From CBDCTM01 sp965222005 (GTDB lineage: Bacteria > Bacteroidota > Bacteroidia > Chitinophagales > Saprospiraceae), in contig OZ244935.1 in the NCBI GenBank assembly GCA_965222005.1, positions 3,348,001 through 3,412,000 on the forward strand: a DNA stretch of 64,000 bases, read 5' to 3'. A program made the translations under genes and the position numbers. Below the pieces are notes generated by a model that did no database searches, was not told where the DNA came from, and saw only the letters and a list, made by a program, of their open reading frames with translations. Of this stretch, positions 8,750-18,475 are shown in pieces; within the stretch, counting starts at the first letter, position 1, and each line of letters starts with the position of its first letter.

Positions 8750-9620
8750 TTAGAGGTTGTTTGGGAATTTATTTTGAAATAAATAGCCGTCGGTAGTATC
8801 TTGTAGTTAAACTAAAACTTACAAAGATGCTCGCCCAATTTGAACGGCTGACCGACGGCCAGTGGGAAGTTATAAAAGAATTTCTTCCTATCAAACGAAA
8901 ACGCACACTTGATTTGCGTGATATTTTCAATGCCATACTTTGGATAACAAGAACTGGAGCCCAATGGCGAAATCTTGATAGTTCTTTTCCCCCCTGGTCT
9001 GCAGTTTACTATTACTTTTATAACTGGACAAAAAAAGGAATTATCAAATCAATCAATCTGGCACTCAATGAATATGAACGGGACAAACTTGATCGGCAGT
9101 CAAGCCCAAGCTTGGGGATCGTTGATTCTCAGAGTGTTAAGTTGGCTCCCATGATTTATGAGTTTCGGGGCATTGACGGCAATAAAAAGATTAATGGCCG
9201 CAAACGTCAAATTCTCACAGACACCTTGGGTCGTATTTGGCAAGCTTGGGTACATCCAGCTAATGAGCATGACAGTCCGGCTGGTGTTCATCTTTTGAAG
9301 ATGGATCAACATCAAATGGGCCGCCTGATAAAAATAATTGGTGACAACGCTTATAAAGGAACTTTTGCACAGGCCTGTGAGGAATTGAATATCGAATTTG
9401 AAGTTCCAATAAGACCTGAAGGGAAAAAGGGGTTTGTTGTTCAGGCTAAACGATGGGTAGTTGAAAGAACGATTGCCTGGTTTAATTTTTACCGAAGAAT
9501 ACTGATTGACCACGAGCATACCATAGAAAGTTCTGTATCATTCCTTTATTTGGCAAATACATCAATGATCTTGGCAAAATTTCAATCATTTACAGAATAA
9601 AATTCCCAAACACGTTCTAA
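8750..9620 (+). mobile_element. IS5-family (ISL2-like) insertion sequence, copy 1
   Basis: Imperfect terminal repeats TTAGAGGTTGTTTGGGAATTT (left, abbreviated) and TTAGAACGTGTTTGGGAATTT (right, reverse complement). It interrupts the transposase fragment at 8500-8749. The right flank does not continue that gene, so a rearrangement followed. A second copy is at 61682-62551. Confidence 0.88.
8827..9600 (+). CDS. IS5-family transposase, intact
   Basis: A 257-residue protein of the short IS5/ISL2-type. The N-terminal DUF4096-like part reads RLTDGQWEVIKEFLP. The DDE core has GIVDSQSVKLAP (first Asp), KIIGDNAYKGTFA (second Asp), and WVVERTIAWFNFYRRIL, the Y/F-R-E-type block with the catalytic Glu. 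It is intact here, whereas the copy at 61759-62531 has a 1-bp deletion. It could act in trans on both copies. Confidence 0.93.
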   Translation: MLAQFERLTDGQWEVIKEFLPIKRKRTLDLRDIFNAILWITRTGAQWRNLDSSFPPWSAVYYYFYNWTKKGIIKSINLALNEYERDKLDRQSSPSLGIVDSQSVKLAPMIYEFRGIDGNKKINGRKRQILTDTLGRIWQAWVHPANEHDSPAGVHLLKMDQHQMGRLIKIIGDNAYKGTFAQACEELNIEFEVPIRPEGKKGFVVQAKRWVVERTIAWFNFYRRILIDHEHTIESSVSFLYLANTSMILAKFQSFTE

Positions 9621-9656
9621 TATATGGAACAACATTAAGAAAGAATAAAAAACCTG

Positions 9657-9725
9657 CACACAACAATGCGTATGCGTCAAGTGTCCCTATGCGGGCCACC
9701 TGCGCATACGCTGGCCGTTATAGCC
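9657..9725 (+). other. attC site, short type
   Basis: R'' (GCACACAAC) is followed by a palindrome (AATGCGTATGCG pairing with TGCGCATACG) and R' (GGCCGTTATAGCC). It opens the plus-strand block. The cassette it terminates has been lost to IS insertion. Confidence 0.9.
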
Positions 9726-9774
9726 AATCAGGCACAGACTATCCAATATAATTGATGCTTTTTAGGATTTTCGT

Positions 9775-9805
9775 TTTGAGAACATAATACTTTTATATAA
9801 CTTTG
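9775..9805 (+). promoter_or_regulatory. Bacteroidota-type promoter at the start of a cassette
   Basis: TTTG at 9775-9778 and TAACTTTG at 9798-9805 are separated by 19 nt. This fits the Bacteroidota primary-sigma consensus TTTG / TAnnTTTG. It lies in the leader of the cassette carrying the gene at 10527. An IS200/IS605 element now separates promoter and gene by 582 bp. Assignment rests on consensus match alone. Confidence 0.5.
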
Positions 9806-9926
9806 CACCTTCTTTTTTTACTTGGTTTAATCACAAAATCCAACATAGAGCAATTAAATGGGTGTCAACTGTTCAATTGCTACAAAAAAACAGGTTTTGG
9901 ATATAATACTGTATCTAAATTTTAAT

Positions 9927-10508
9927 GTCTCAATCGGGGAAGGGGAGGAAATCCCTCGCCTTTAGGCGAAGACTTTAGTTAGATGCGTGTTGTTTATCTT
10001 TGTAAGATGCAACATTATCGAAAGACATCCCATTCCTTGTATGATATAAAATACCACTTAGTGTGGATTACAAAATATCGTAAACCCGTGATGAAAGGCG
10101 AAGTGGCCGGGCGAACACGAGAATTGATACGTCAAATATGCAAAGCAAACGAAGTAGAGATATTATCAGGTCATGTATCAAAGGACCATATCCACTTGTT
10201 TGTGTCTGTGCCTCCCTATTTAAGCGTCAGCAAGCTGATGCAATTGTTGAAAGGGAAGACCTCTCGCAAGCTATTGAGCGAGTTTAGGCCATTATCCCAA
10301 AAGTTTTGGGGTCGCCATTTGTGGGCGCGTGGGTATTTCGCGGCTTCATCCGGTAATGTGACAGATGAAGTGATAATGAAATATATTGAAACGCAAGACA
10401 AAGAACAAGACGATGACAACTTTGAAGTCGCGGAATAAGCGGGTGGATTGAGTGGGCTTACAGCCCACTCACCCAAATCTACCGGCTTCAAGCCGGTAGT
10501 AGTTTAAT
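9927..10508 (+). mobile_element. IS200/IS605-family element, copy 1 (582 bp)
   Basis: It is flanked on the left by TTTTAAT and carries hairpins near both ends: CCTCGCC-TTTA-GGCGA on the left, and GAGTGGGC-TTACA-GCCCACTC plus CTACCGGC-TTCAA-GCCGGTAG on the right. There is no target duplication, as expected. The sequence appears identical to 36993-37574. It encodes only TnpA and no TnpB or IscB. Confidence 0.93.
9983..10438 (+). CDS. tnpA: IS200/IS605 transposase TnpA (Y1 HUH)
   Basis: A 151-residue HUH single-strand transposase. The HUH pair is in SGHVSKDHIHLFVSVPP, and the nucleophilic Tyr is in MKYIETQDKEQ near the C-terminus. Length and motifs are typical of the Y1 family. It cuts single-stranded DNA at the hairpin ends and moves by a peel-and-paste route (family knowledge). 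The same protein is encoded at 37049-37504. Confidence 0.95.
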   Translation: MRVVYLCKMQHYRKTSHSLYDIKYHLVWITKYRKPVMKGEVAGRTRELIRQICKANEVEILSGHVSKDHIHLFVSVPPYLSVSKLMQLLKGKTSRKLLSEFRPLSQKFWGRHLWARGYFAASSGNVTDEVIMKYIETQDKEQDDDNFEVAE

Positions 10509-10526
10509 TCCTTAAAATTATTTCAA

Positions 10527-12458
10527 ATGAACCGATTTACTTTATTAACAATACTCATAACTACTCTATTATTGGGATGCCAAAAGGAGTATCCCATTGA
10601 TGAATCTGACTCTAAAGTAGTTCATTCAGGGAGTCATATGAATATTGAGATTGCAAAATCTATTTTTTATCAAAATCATTTATCAAAATCATTTGACCAA
10701 AGTTCTTTTTTCGCTGGCTACTTAGATGATGATGGTGATTGCTTTAATTTTGAACCTTTATGGATATTGGCTAATGAGATGCAGACTATTGAAAATACAG
10801 AAATAGTAACTGTTCCATTAGCAATGCCAAATGAATATATCCTTGACGGGCGAGGTGCTCAATTGGTTTTTTATGGAAATTCAGAATGTACCGTACCCGC
10901 AGAGTTGATACTCTATGATTCAAAAGATTATGATTCTACTCGACCAGCACCTGTTAACAACTGCTCTTTTACTGGTGCAATTGCCACTTATGATTTTTGT
11001 AGTTGCACTTCAAAGGTGTTTCCCATTGAACAAGGTGCTATATTAGCAGAATTGGACGGAGAGTTTGATTCTTTTGAACAATGTTCACAATCAGATTCAT
11101 CTTCTTATCGAAATGATCCGCCTTGTTATGACTTTGGATCTAATTTTTGGGAGAATGTAGGAAGTTTCTTTAGCGGAATATGGAGTGGAATTGTAAATAT
11201 TTTCTCAAGTAGTGGATCAAGTAGTTCTAGCGGAAGTGGTTCCTCAAACGGTTGGAGTGGATTTTCAGGATACTCGGGGTTTCCATTCTACCTGCCTTCT
11301 GGAAATAATACCGGGACTAATTACCCATCTGGAGGCTCAACAACTAATCCTCAAATAAATACAATATTTGATGGAATGTTTTTTAATGGAGAAGGGCAAT
11401 TGGTAATTACTCTGCTAGAAGACCTAATTGCTGAAAATGAGCTATTTATATGTACTGAAGACCTTCATACTGAAATGTATCATTGTCTGGCTTTAGAACA
11501 TGAGGATTTTGAGCCTTGCCATCCACCTGTACATGGCAGTAGTAATCAACAGAACAACGGGCAACTTAGCCTGGATAGCTATATTAGGTTCCTAAGAAGC
11601 ACTCCTTCAGTAAGTAATTGCCTCGCAGCAGCTATTTCACAGCATCAAACTTCAAATACAGATATGGTTGCCGGAGATGGTATGCTTCTCTGCTTTATTG
11701 ATGAAAACAATAATTTTGATATAAGCGATGAGGATTTACTGGGACTTTTTAAAACTTATTGCCAGCAAGATGAGACCTGTATTACCAATGCTTTTAAATG
11801 TTTAGGTAGGCTTGAAGATTTTCAAACTCAATATGGGGTTTCTATTACTTTATCGGTTATTGAAAACATTATTTTTAATAATACTGAAGACGTTTGTAGT
11901 GCAGATGATACTGACTTTGACAATCAAGTATTTAAAGAATTAGCAGATTATTATGCAACAATAACTCCTGAAGATTCTTCAGTTGAAGAGGATGCAGGTT
12001 TTTTTGATAGAACTTTAGAGTGTTGGTCATTTAATTTCATTTCTCAATCTAGCGGATCCGGACAAATAGCCTGTGTAGATCAACTTTATCTCTCAAAAAA
12101 CTTTGGAGGTGTTCATTCAAATACTCCTTTTTTCTGTGGTCATTTTACAGTTCCAAAAGTAAGGTATAATGGAGATATAATAAGCGCAGGAAAAGCAGCT
12201 GATTGCTCAGCATGGGCAGCGAATGCTGCTGCGGCTGTTGTGGGATTTGCCTTTGCTCGGGAGAACTACCAAATGACTGATGAAGCAATGAAGTTGTTGT
12301 TTAAAACCACCTTTGGAGTAAAAATGGCTTTAACTGATTGTGGATATGGTGCAATGACTGAATGCCAATATGCGAATTGTCTTGCTACACCTTCAAATGC
12401 TCAATGGAACGAGGGGTTTTTCGAATGGCTAGATGAACAACTATTTGGCTGTGAGTGA
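10527..12458 (+). CDS. Large Cys-rich surface lipoprotein (unknown function), cassette gene
   Basis: A 643-residue protein with an SpII signal peptide (MNRFTLLTILITTLLLGCQK; lipobox LLLGC). There are about 30 Cys residues outside the lipobox, many paired in short motifs (SFTGAIATYDFCSCTSKV). A Ser/Gly/Asn low-complexity linker follows (residues about 225-275, including SSSGSSSSSGSGSSNGWSG). The C-terminal half is acidic and helical. I do not recognise a family. It lies in a cassette that starts at 9719 (GTTATAGCC) and ends at the attC 13138-13211, whose R'' is GGCTATAAC. An IS200 element was inserted just 18 bp upstream of the ATG, between gene and predicted promoter. It probably sits on the cell surface. 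Confidence 0.75.
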   Translation: MNRFTLLTILITTLLLGCQKEYPIDESDSKVVHSGSHMNIEIAKSIFYQNHLSKSFDQSSFFAGYLDDDGDCFNFEPLWILANEMQTIENTEIVTVPLAMPNEYILDGRGAQLVFYGNSECTVPAELILYDSKDYDSTRPAPVNNCSFTGAIATYDFCSCTSKVFPIEQGAILAELDGEFDSFEQCSQSDSSSYRNDPPCYDFGSNFWENVGSFFSGIWSGIVNIFSSSGSSSSSGSGSSNGWSGFSGYSGFPFYLPSGNNTGTNYPSGGSTTNPQINTIFDGMFFNGEGQLVITLLEDLIAENELFICTEDLHTEMYHCLALEHEDFEPCHPPVHGSSNQQNNGQLSLDSYIRFLRSTPSVSNCLAAAISQHQTSNTDMVAGDGMLLCFIDENNNFDISDEDLLGLFKTYCQQDETCITNAFKCLGRLEDFQTQYGVSITLSVIENIIFNNTEDVCSADDTDFDNQVFKELADYYATITPEDSSVEEDAGFFDRTLECWSFNFISQSSGSGQIACVDQLYLSKNFGGVHSNTPFFCGHFTVPKVRYNGDIISAGKAADCSAWAANAAAAVVGFAFARENYQMTDEAMKLLFKTTFGVKMALTDCGYGAMTECQYANCLATPSNAQWNEGFFEWLDEQLFGCE

Positions 12459-12515
12459 ATTTTATCATAGTTTAAGGGGAAATTAAATTTCTCCTTAAAC
12501 ATAATTTTATACATA

Positions 12516-13109
12516 ATGCTGAAATTAATTATTACAATTGAGTTAATTGCCGGTCTTTACAATATTACAGTAGATGGAAACTATATAATTACATCTTACC
12601 ATCATCCAGAATTACCAAATAGTGGTATCCAAATAGTTTCAGTAATTGATATGGAAAAAGATAGTATTTTTTTATTTGAAAATAACAAACTTAAAAAATC
12701 ATTTTTGCTTGATAATTTTCCTTCTCCTAAACAACTAAAAATAACTGAAATAGGATTTTATGAAAGTGATGAATATGCTACTATCGCAGCTTATAAATGC
12801 CAAATTTACTATTTTGAATACCATATGTCAGGTTATTTAAACGGTGGTGGAAAAGCTAATATTAAAGCTGAATGTTACCTATCAGATATAGACATAATAA
12901 ATAAATATGTACCAAATGAAAAGCATAGAAAACATATAGCTTTCATAGGGGCTGATTATTCAAAGTTTCACAAGTATAATATGAAAACAATTGAAGTCAC
13001 ACATAAGGAACCGACCCTCATCTCAGAAGTTTCCAAAATCGAAGAGGTAAACGAAATAGATTCTATTTTCATTGAAGTATTAAACAAACTAAAGAATTAT
13101 AAACCGTAG
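12516..13109 (+). CDS. Hypothetical protein, second gene of the lipoprotein cassette
   Basis: 197 residues with a hydrophobic start (MLKLIITIELIAGLYNITVDG) that may be a weak signal sequence. It is rich in Ile, Lys and Tyr with beta-strand-like composition and ends LNKLKNYKP. It is 57 bp downstream of the lipoprotein gene on the same strand and 29 bp before the attC, so both genes travel in one cassette and may be co-transcribed. No family recognised. Confidence 0.6.
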   Translation: MLKLIITIELIAGLYNITVDGNYIITSYHHPELPNSGIQIVSVIDMEKDSIFLFENNKLKKSFLLDNFPSPKQLKITEIGFYESDEYATIAAYKCQIYYFEYHMSGYLNGGGKANIKAECYLSDIDIINKYVPNEKHRKHIAFIGADYSKFHKYNMKTIEVTHKEPTLISEVSKIEEVNEIDSIFIEVLNKLKNYKP

Positions 13110-13137
13110 TTTTTTAATGAATATGATTAAAAAATAA

Positions 13138-13211
13138 ACTGGCTATAACAATAGCTACATGTCAATAGGCTCGATTCCTCGCCTACTGCATGTAGCCAGA
13201 CCGTTATGGGC
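13138..13211 (+). other. attC site, short type
   Basis: R'' GGCTATAAC, arms AGCTACATG and CATGTAGC, R' CCGTTATGGGC. The R'' complements the cassette start at 9719, confirming the limits of the two-gene lipoprotein cassette. Confidence 0.92.
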
Positions 13212-13938
13212 AATTCCCTTATCAGAAAAAACAGAGTTAACAAAAGAGCTAACGAATCAAGCCAAAAAATGAAAATCAATGAGGTTAAATGTTTAATTCG
13301 TAAATAATTGATTTTCGACAGTCATTTTGACCGTTAGCCAGATAAAAAAATGAAACTACAGATTAAGAATGATCAATATTAAAGGATCTATATTGATTGT
13401 TGGAGGGTATGGAGCAGTTGGTAAGATTATATCAACTGAGTTAGGGAATCTATTTCCTAAAAAAATAATTGTTGCTGGAAGAAATTATCTCAAAGCAAGA
13501 GACCTCTCAATAGAGTTAAATCAAAACGTACTTCCATTAGAATTAGATATTAGTTCAATCTCAGCAAATGATAAGCGCCTTAACGATATCTCCTTAGTAA
13601 TTATGTGCATTGACCAAGAGAATCTATCTTTTGTGACTCAATGTATTGAAAGAGGCATAAATTATATCGACATTACAGCAAATTACAACTTCCTTTCAAA
13701 AATTGAACGTTTAAATGATTTAGCAAGAAAACATAATTCTACTGTGGTTCTAAGTGTTGGATTAGCTCCTGGATTAACTAATTTATTAGCAAAGCGTAGT
13801 TCAGAAAATATAAAAAACATTCAATTTGTAAATATTTATATTTTGCTGGGAATAGGAGAAAAATGCAAATTCCGGAGTTGCTGACCCACCCATTTCGGAG
13901 TCATTGACCCATGTGGATAACTTACGATTTCAATGATG

Positions 13939-14673
13939 CTAAGATAGTTGATTTATAGGTTTCCTTAAACTTTTTCCTTTTAATTCTATTCGATGTGCTT
14001 TGGGGACGATCCGGTCAAGGATGGCATCTGCCAAAGTTGGTTCATTAAAATATTGGTGCCATTTACTCACTGGCAGTTGAGAGCAAATAATAGTAGCGGC
14101 GTTTTCGTAACGGTCTTCCAAAATCTGTAACAAGATTAACTTTACCTGATGTGTGATGGGTTGTAATCCAAAGTCATCAAAGATGATGAGTTTAGCTTTT
14201 TTTAATCTGTCCATCCACTTGATTAAGGTGCCGTCTGTTTTGGCTAAAGCGATCTGTTCGGTGAATCGATTCATGTTAAAGTAAAGTGTTCGGTATCCAT
14301 TGACACAAGCGTTATTTCCTAAAGCGCAAGCCAGGTATGATTTACCACAACCAGTGGCGCCGGTAATCAAAACATTTTCTCCTCGGTCGAGGTAAGCACA
14401 GTCTGCAAGGAGCATTAATTTTTCCTTGGAGAGATTTCTTGTTTTAGAACAATCGATGTCTTGAATGTTGGCTTGATAACGAAGTTTGGAGAGTCTTAAA
14501 AACATTTTCATTCGCTTGTGCCAACGATGCTGTTTTTCTGCATCAATCAGATTGGCAATCATTTCATGTGCGTCTGCTTGCTGGTTGATTGGTAATCCAA
14601 GAGCTGCCTCGTAAGCATCCGCCATGCCTGTTAATTTTAGCATTCTCATAATTTCCAGAGATCCGTTTTTCAT
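13939..14673 (-). CDS. istB: IS21 helper ATPase IstB
   Basis: 244 residues, AAA+ ATPase of the DnaC/IstB type. Walker A is GATGCGKSYLACALG, Walker B is KAKLIIFDDFGLQP, sensor region TIICSQLPVSKWH, and the C-terminal DAILDRIVPKAHRIELKGKS is the family hallmark. It follows istA on the same strand. It selects the target and stimulates IstA (family knowledge). Highly similar to the product at 27497-28231. Confidence 0.96.
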   Translation of the reverse strand: MKNGSLEIMRMLKLTGMADAYEAALGLPINQQADAHEMIANLIDAEKQHRWHKRMKMFLRLSKLRYQANIQDIDCSKTRNLSKEKLMLLADCAYLDRGENVLITGATGCGKSYLACALGNNACVNGYRTLYFNMNRFTEQIALAKTDGTLIKWMDRLKKAKLIIFDDFGLQPITHQVKLILLQILEDRYENAATIICSQLPVSKWHQYFNEPTLADAILDRIVPKAHRIELKGKSLRKPINQLS

Positions 14674-14760
14674 AATTATTGATTGTTTTATATCCCTTTA
14701 TAATTTTATATTATCTAAGGGAGTAGTTAAAAAATAAATGTTATTGAGTTCAATAGATAC

Positions 14761-16326
14761 CTATTGATAAGCCTCAGGGCCTCTTATATTTTCGTGTTCC
14801 CCTATTGTGAGTGAGTCAAATAATTCAAGTTGATCATCAACGGTGTCGAGTTTTCGAACTAAGATATTTTTGATCATGTAATAGCTTGCCTTATCTGCTT
14901 TTTGGCAACGAAGAGCAGCTCGCTCCAAACGTTCAGAATTATACTTTTTTGCAAAACCTAAAATACCTTGGCAGCTACCATAAGATTGGGCTTCATGGAT
15001 TCTGGAGAGTAGAATATGCTGGATAGCCCAGCGAGTAGCAGGACCTATTTGCTCAGCCTGACTAAGAAAATAAGCGGCATCAAAGCCTTTTGCTTTTTTC
15101 CACTCCCTGTGCGACCGAGGCATATGTTCCATTTTTGTCTGGTACTGTTGTGACCCGGTGTAGTAAACTCGCTTGTGAGTTGCAACCCGTTGATTATCAA
15201 TATATACCTCTACATTTTTTGAGGTGTAAATGACGGTCGCTTGTTGTTTTGCATATTGAAAAGGGACAGAGTAAAAAGCTTTGTCCTCTCCTAGAAAAAC
15301 ATGATAGTTCCTTCTAACTTGAGGTGTGATGGTCTTTTTAAGTTCAAACAGATCACAAGGGAGTGATCTCATTACAGGCAATTCAAAAGCTTCAAAAACA
15401 CTTTTGCGTGTACCTTGTTTTTGTTGATAGGGTTTATTATTATGTTGGCTTAGCTGCTCTGTGATTGCTGCATTTAACTCCTCTATACTATGAAAAGTCT
15501 CGTTTCTCAATGGAGCATAAATGCGTCTGTAAACCGTATTCACCATGTTTTCTACACTCGCTTTATCTTTGGGTTTTCCAACGCGAGTGGCACTTAAATC
15601 GAGCTGATAATGTGCAGCTAATTGTACACATAATTCATTAAAAGTAGGTTCGTATTTATCAGCTCGACTAACATATGATTTTAGATTATCGGATAAAATA
15701 ACTTGAGGTAGTTTACCGAAAAAAAGAAGCGCTTGATTTAATCCATAAATAAAGTCAGCTACCTTTTGAGAGGGAAGTGCGATGGCAAAAGTATATTGAC
15801 TATGTGGCATCACCGCTACCAAAACTTCGCATTCATGAACTTCTCCAGTAGTTAAATCTACCCATCGCATTTTCTTTCCAGCGAAGTCTACTTGCATGAC
15901 ATTACCTGCTTGGTGCGCTAAGCTAATCGTCAAATCTCGTCGTCCTATCTCGCGTTTAAAGTGTTCACAAAATTGAGTGTAACTATAACCATCTGGGTGT
16001 TCTTCGATGTACTCCTCCCACAATAAATAGCGAGTTACACCCACTCGTTTTAATTCTTTTATCCAATCATCAATCTTACTTTTAAAAGCCTCTTTTCGTT
16101 GTTCAGCCACTGTATTTTTAGAGGGATAAAACACCGCAGTGAAAGCGGAATCGTCCAATGAAAGAACTCGCGCAAGATCTTCATCAAAGGCTTTCCCAAG
16201 TCTTACATAATGCTTCACTGTGTTTTTAGAAACTTGTAATCTACTTGCTGTGGCGCGAAGAGAACTCGTGCTGATATAGGTTTTAATAATCGTTCTTACT
16301 TGATCCATACGTTTAAATTGTCCCAT
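14761..16326 (-). CDS. istA: IS21 transposase IstA
   Basis: 521 residues. The N-terminal HTH reads STSSLRATASRLQVSKNTVKHY. The rve integrase core shows VMQVDFAGKKMRW (first Asp), VILSDNLKSYVSRADKYEP (second Asp) and GKPKDKASVENMVNTVYRRIY (catalytic Glu). A beta-rich C-terminal domain follows. Intact, upstream of istB by 87 bp. About as long as the copies at 25883-27472 and 59786-61339, and closest to the first. Confidence 0.96.
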   Translation of the reverse strand: MGQFKRMDQVRTIIKTYISTSSLRATASRLQVSKNTVKHYVRLGKAFDEDLARVLSLDDSAFTAVFYPSKNTVAEQRKEAFKSKIDDWIKELKRVGVTRYLLWEEYIEEHPDGYSYTQFCEHFKREIGRRDLTISLAHQAGNVMQVDFAGKKMRWVDLTTGEVHECEVLVAVMPHSQYTFAIALPSQKVADFIYGLNQALLFFGKLPQVILSDNLKSYVSRADKYEPTFNELCVQLAAHYQLDLSATRVGKPKDKASVENMVNTVYRRIYAPLRNETFHSIEELNAAITEQLSQHNNKPYQQKQGTRKSVFEAFELPVMRSLPCDLFELKKTITPQVRRNYHVFLGEDKAFYSVPFQYAKQQATVIYTSKNVEVYIDNQRVATHKRVYYTGSQQYQTKMEHMPRSHREWKKAKGFDAAYFLSQAEQIGPATRWAIQHILLSRIHEAQSYGSCQGILGFAKKYNSERLERAALRCQKADKASYYMIKNILVRKLDTVDDQLELFDSLTIGEHENIRGPEAYQ

Positions 16327-16868
16327 GTTCTTGACCGTTTTTTTGCTTGAAAAAAACTGCGAACATGGCTATTTAATCGTAAGTATCCACTATATATAAG
16401 GCGGGTCAGTACGCCGGAATGACGGCTCCTCCTAACAAGCTTAGGTGGGTCAGTATGACCGAAATGTTACTAACATTTGCCCTAATTGGGGGTGGGTCAA
16501 CAACTCCGAAATGGGTGGGTCAGTATGGCCGGATTTTACAAGAAAAACACGGGGATGCTGCATATAGATGGGCTTTCAATGATTTTAATGATGAGTTTTA
16601 TGTATATGAAAACGGAAAGAGGATAAAGGTCAAAAGTTTTGAAGACGGAAAACAAGCATTGTTTCCCGAAGGAATAGGAAAAAGAACAACCTACCGTTCT
16701 AATTTTTCAGACCAGCACGTTATTCCACAAACATTGAACATAAAATCAGTATCAACTCGAATATGCTTCGATTCTGCTTTTATAACAACGTTATATGCGT
16801 TAATTAAAAGGACCTTTATGAGAAATTTGTTTAAACTAAAACTATTTCAAACAATGGTTCATAAAGAA

Positions 16869-18113
16869 TTAAGCGGCAATTTTGCCGAAATCTAATAGCT
16901 TTTTAAAAGCGGGTTTATTTTTTATCAATTCAGGTTGAATATCTAAGTTTGATAAAAAGAAATTGAGCATAAGTTCATTGAAATAGCAGGTTTTGACATC
17001 AGCAAGAGAAAAGCTGGTTCTATCTTCCTTTTTGACAGACAAGTAATGGGCTGCCTTAGCCACACTTACACTGCTAAGAGCCATATTAAAATGGTAGTGT
17101 AATTTTTTCTCATTTCTGGATTGACAGTTGGTTAATCCGGTATTTTGTTTTGCATCTCTGAACAAAAACTCAATCTGAAACCGAGCTTTGTAAAAGCAAT
17201 AGATACAAAGGGCGTCTAACTCTAAGTCAGTTGAAAAGTACATAGCGTACCTATTTGTAGGGTTTCCTTCTTTTAGGAATTCCACATAAGCCAGGTTGAT
17301 TTTTCTTTTTAATCTTACTGACCAGCATAGGATTTGAAATATTTTTACATCCTCATCTTGATGGACTAAATTAAATCGACGTTTGTCAATTTTTTGGACG
17401 TTGATTTTGCCATCATACTTTTTTGGTCTGCCCGGTCCTTTTCTTTTTGGCCCCTTGTACAAATATTTCAGATTAGCGTCTTTTCTCAATTTGCAAATGA
17501 TGTCTAATTCAGTTTGTGCTTTGATTGGGTTTATAAAGCCAAGCTTAGCAAAGTAACCATCTACAGCTAAATGAGTGGAGATATGACTTATCCGGGGAGC
17601 CAGATCAATTATGGTTTGCGCATAAAAATCTACCAGCGTCATCTCTTTTTCATTGAGTTTTTCTCTACTGATTGTTTGAACAGCTTGTAAATGCAAAGCA
17701 GTATTATCATCTATACTAACTGCGGCTAATCCACCTATTTCAAGTCCTTTAGCTGGTCTGCCTAGACAACCACTGTAATAATAATCCACATTGGGCGTGT
17801 GCTTCCCACTTTTAGGGATATACGATGGATCAAAAGCTAATATCGTACGGCCTTTAAATTGACTATTGCATAATTCAATATTGAAAGACAGAAAATCAAA
17901 CTCCTTCTCAAATTGGTTATGAAACGTCATTTCACACTTTGAACTATACCTGCTCATCCCTTTGAAATTATATCGTCCTCGTAGCGATAAAAACAAAATA
18001 ATCGTTGAAATGAAAAATTTCTTACTCGGCTTTGGAATGCCTTGCAATTTATTTACTATTTTTTCGGTGAGAGTTTTACTCTCGCTGGAAGTATGATTGG
18101 TATGAAGTCGCAT
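16869..18113 (-). CDS. IS4-superfamily transposase inserted in the saccharopine dehydrogenase gene
   Basis: 414 residues. Visible core motifs are RTILAFDPSYIPKSGKHTP (first Asp), STHLAVDGYFAKLGF (second Asp) and CFYKARFQIEFLFRDAKQNTG, the Y-x-x-R-x-x-x-E block with the catalytic Glu, which is typical of IS4-like DDE_Tnp_1 enzymes. A GRPKKY DNA-contact motif lies in the middle. The ATG at 18113 is preceded by AGGAAG. Element ends are not resolved; they lie near 16860 and 18130-18160 within the host gene. Confidence 0.85.
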   Translation of the reverse strand: MRLHTNHTSSESKTLTEKIVNKLQGIPKPSKKFFISTIILFLSLRGRYNFKGMSRYSSKCEMTFHNQFEKEFDFLSFNIELCNSQFKGRTILAFDPSYIPKSGKHTPNVDYYYSGCLGRPAKGLEIGGLAAVSIDDNTALHLQAVQTISREKLNEKEMTLVDFYAQTIIDLAPRISHISTHLAVDGYFAKLGFINPIKAQTELDIICKLRKDANLKYLYKGPKRKGPGRPKKYDGKINVQKIDKRRFNLVHQDEDVKIFQILCWSVRLKRKINLAYVEFLKEGNPTNRYAMYFSTDLELDALCIYCFYKARFQIEFLFRDAKQNTGLTNCQSRNEKKLHYHFNMALSSVSVAKAAHYLSVKKEDRTSFSLADVKTCYFNELMLNFFLSNLDIQPELIKNKPAFKKLLDFGKIAA

Positions 18114-18475
18114 TCAACCAAATTCGTACTTCCTTTTTTATTTTCCAAAATTTGCTTGAAAAAGTTAATGAACCATTGTCAAAATGTATTAATTCAAACA
18201 TTTAAATATGTTAAACTTGGTACTGAACAATTTGCATTGAAAATAGACTCAGGGATAAATCGAGATGAAGGTGTTCTATTTGAATGTTCGATAACCGGAA
18301 CCGGACAAGGTAAAACAACTGGAATGGTTGCCTCAAAAGTTGCTGAAAAACTTATTACAACTTCATTTGAATCAGGGGTTTATCATATTGAGCAATTGTT
18401 TGATCCAAAAACATTCATTAATGAATTGAATACTGCTATAGAATATAAAGAGACGAAATTTAAAACAGAAAAAGC

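Larger units (their letters stand above)
13864..16540 (-). mobile_element. IS21-family element, copy 1, with 7-bp target duplication
   Basis: Ends TGCAAATTCCGG (left) and TGTAAAATCCGG (right, reverse complement), each followed by repeated TGACCCACC-type motifs as usual for IS21 multiple end repeats. AGAAAAA flanks it at 13857-13863 and 16541-16547. It carries istA and istB and interrupts the saccharopine-dehydrogenase-like gene. Confidence 0.95.

Noticed and set aside
13246..13340. An extra attC-like palindrome (GAGCTAAC ... GACCGTTAGCC) between the site at 13138 and the saccharopine-dehydrogenase-like gene
   Set aside because: The R'' at 18476 pairs with GTTATGGGC at 13203, not with GTTAGCC at 13333, so 13203 is the real cassette start. 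The arms at 13260-13320 are also poor. It may be a decayed site.
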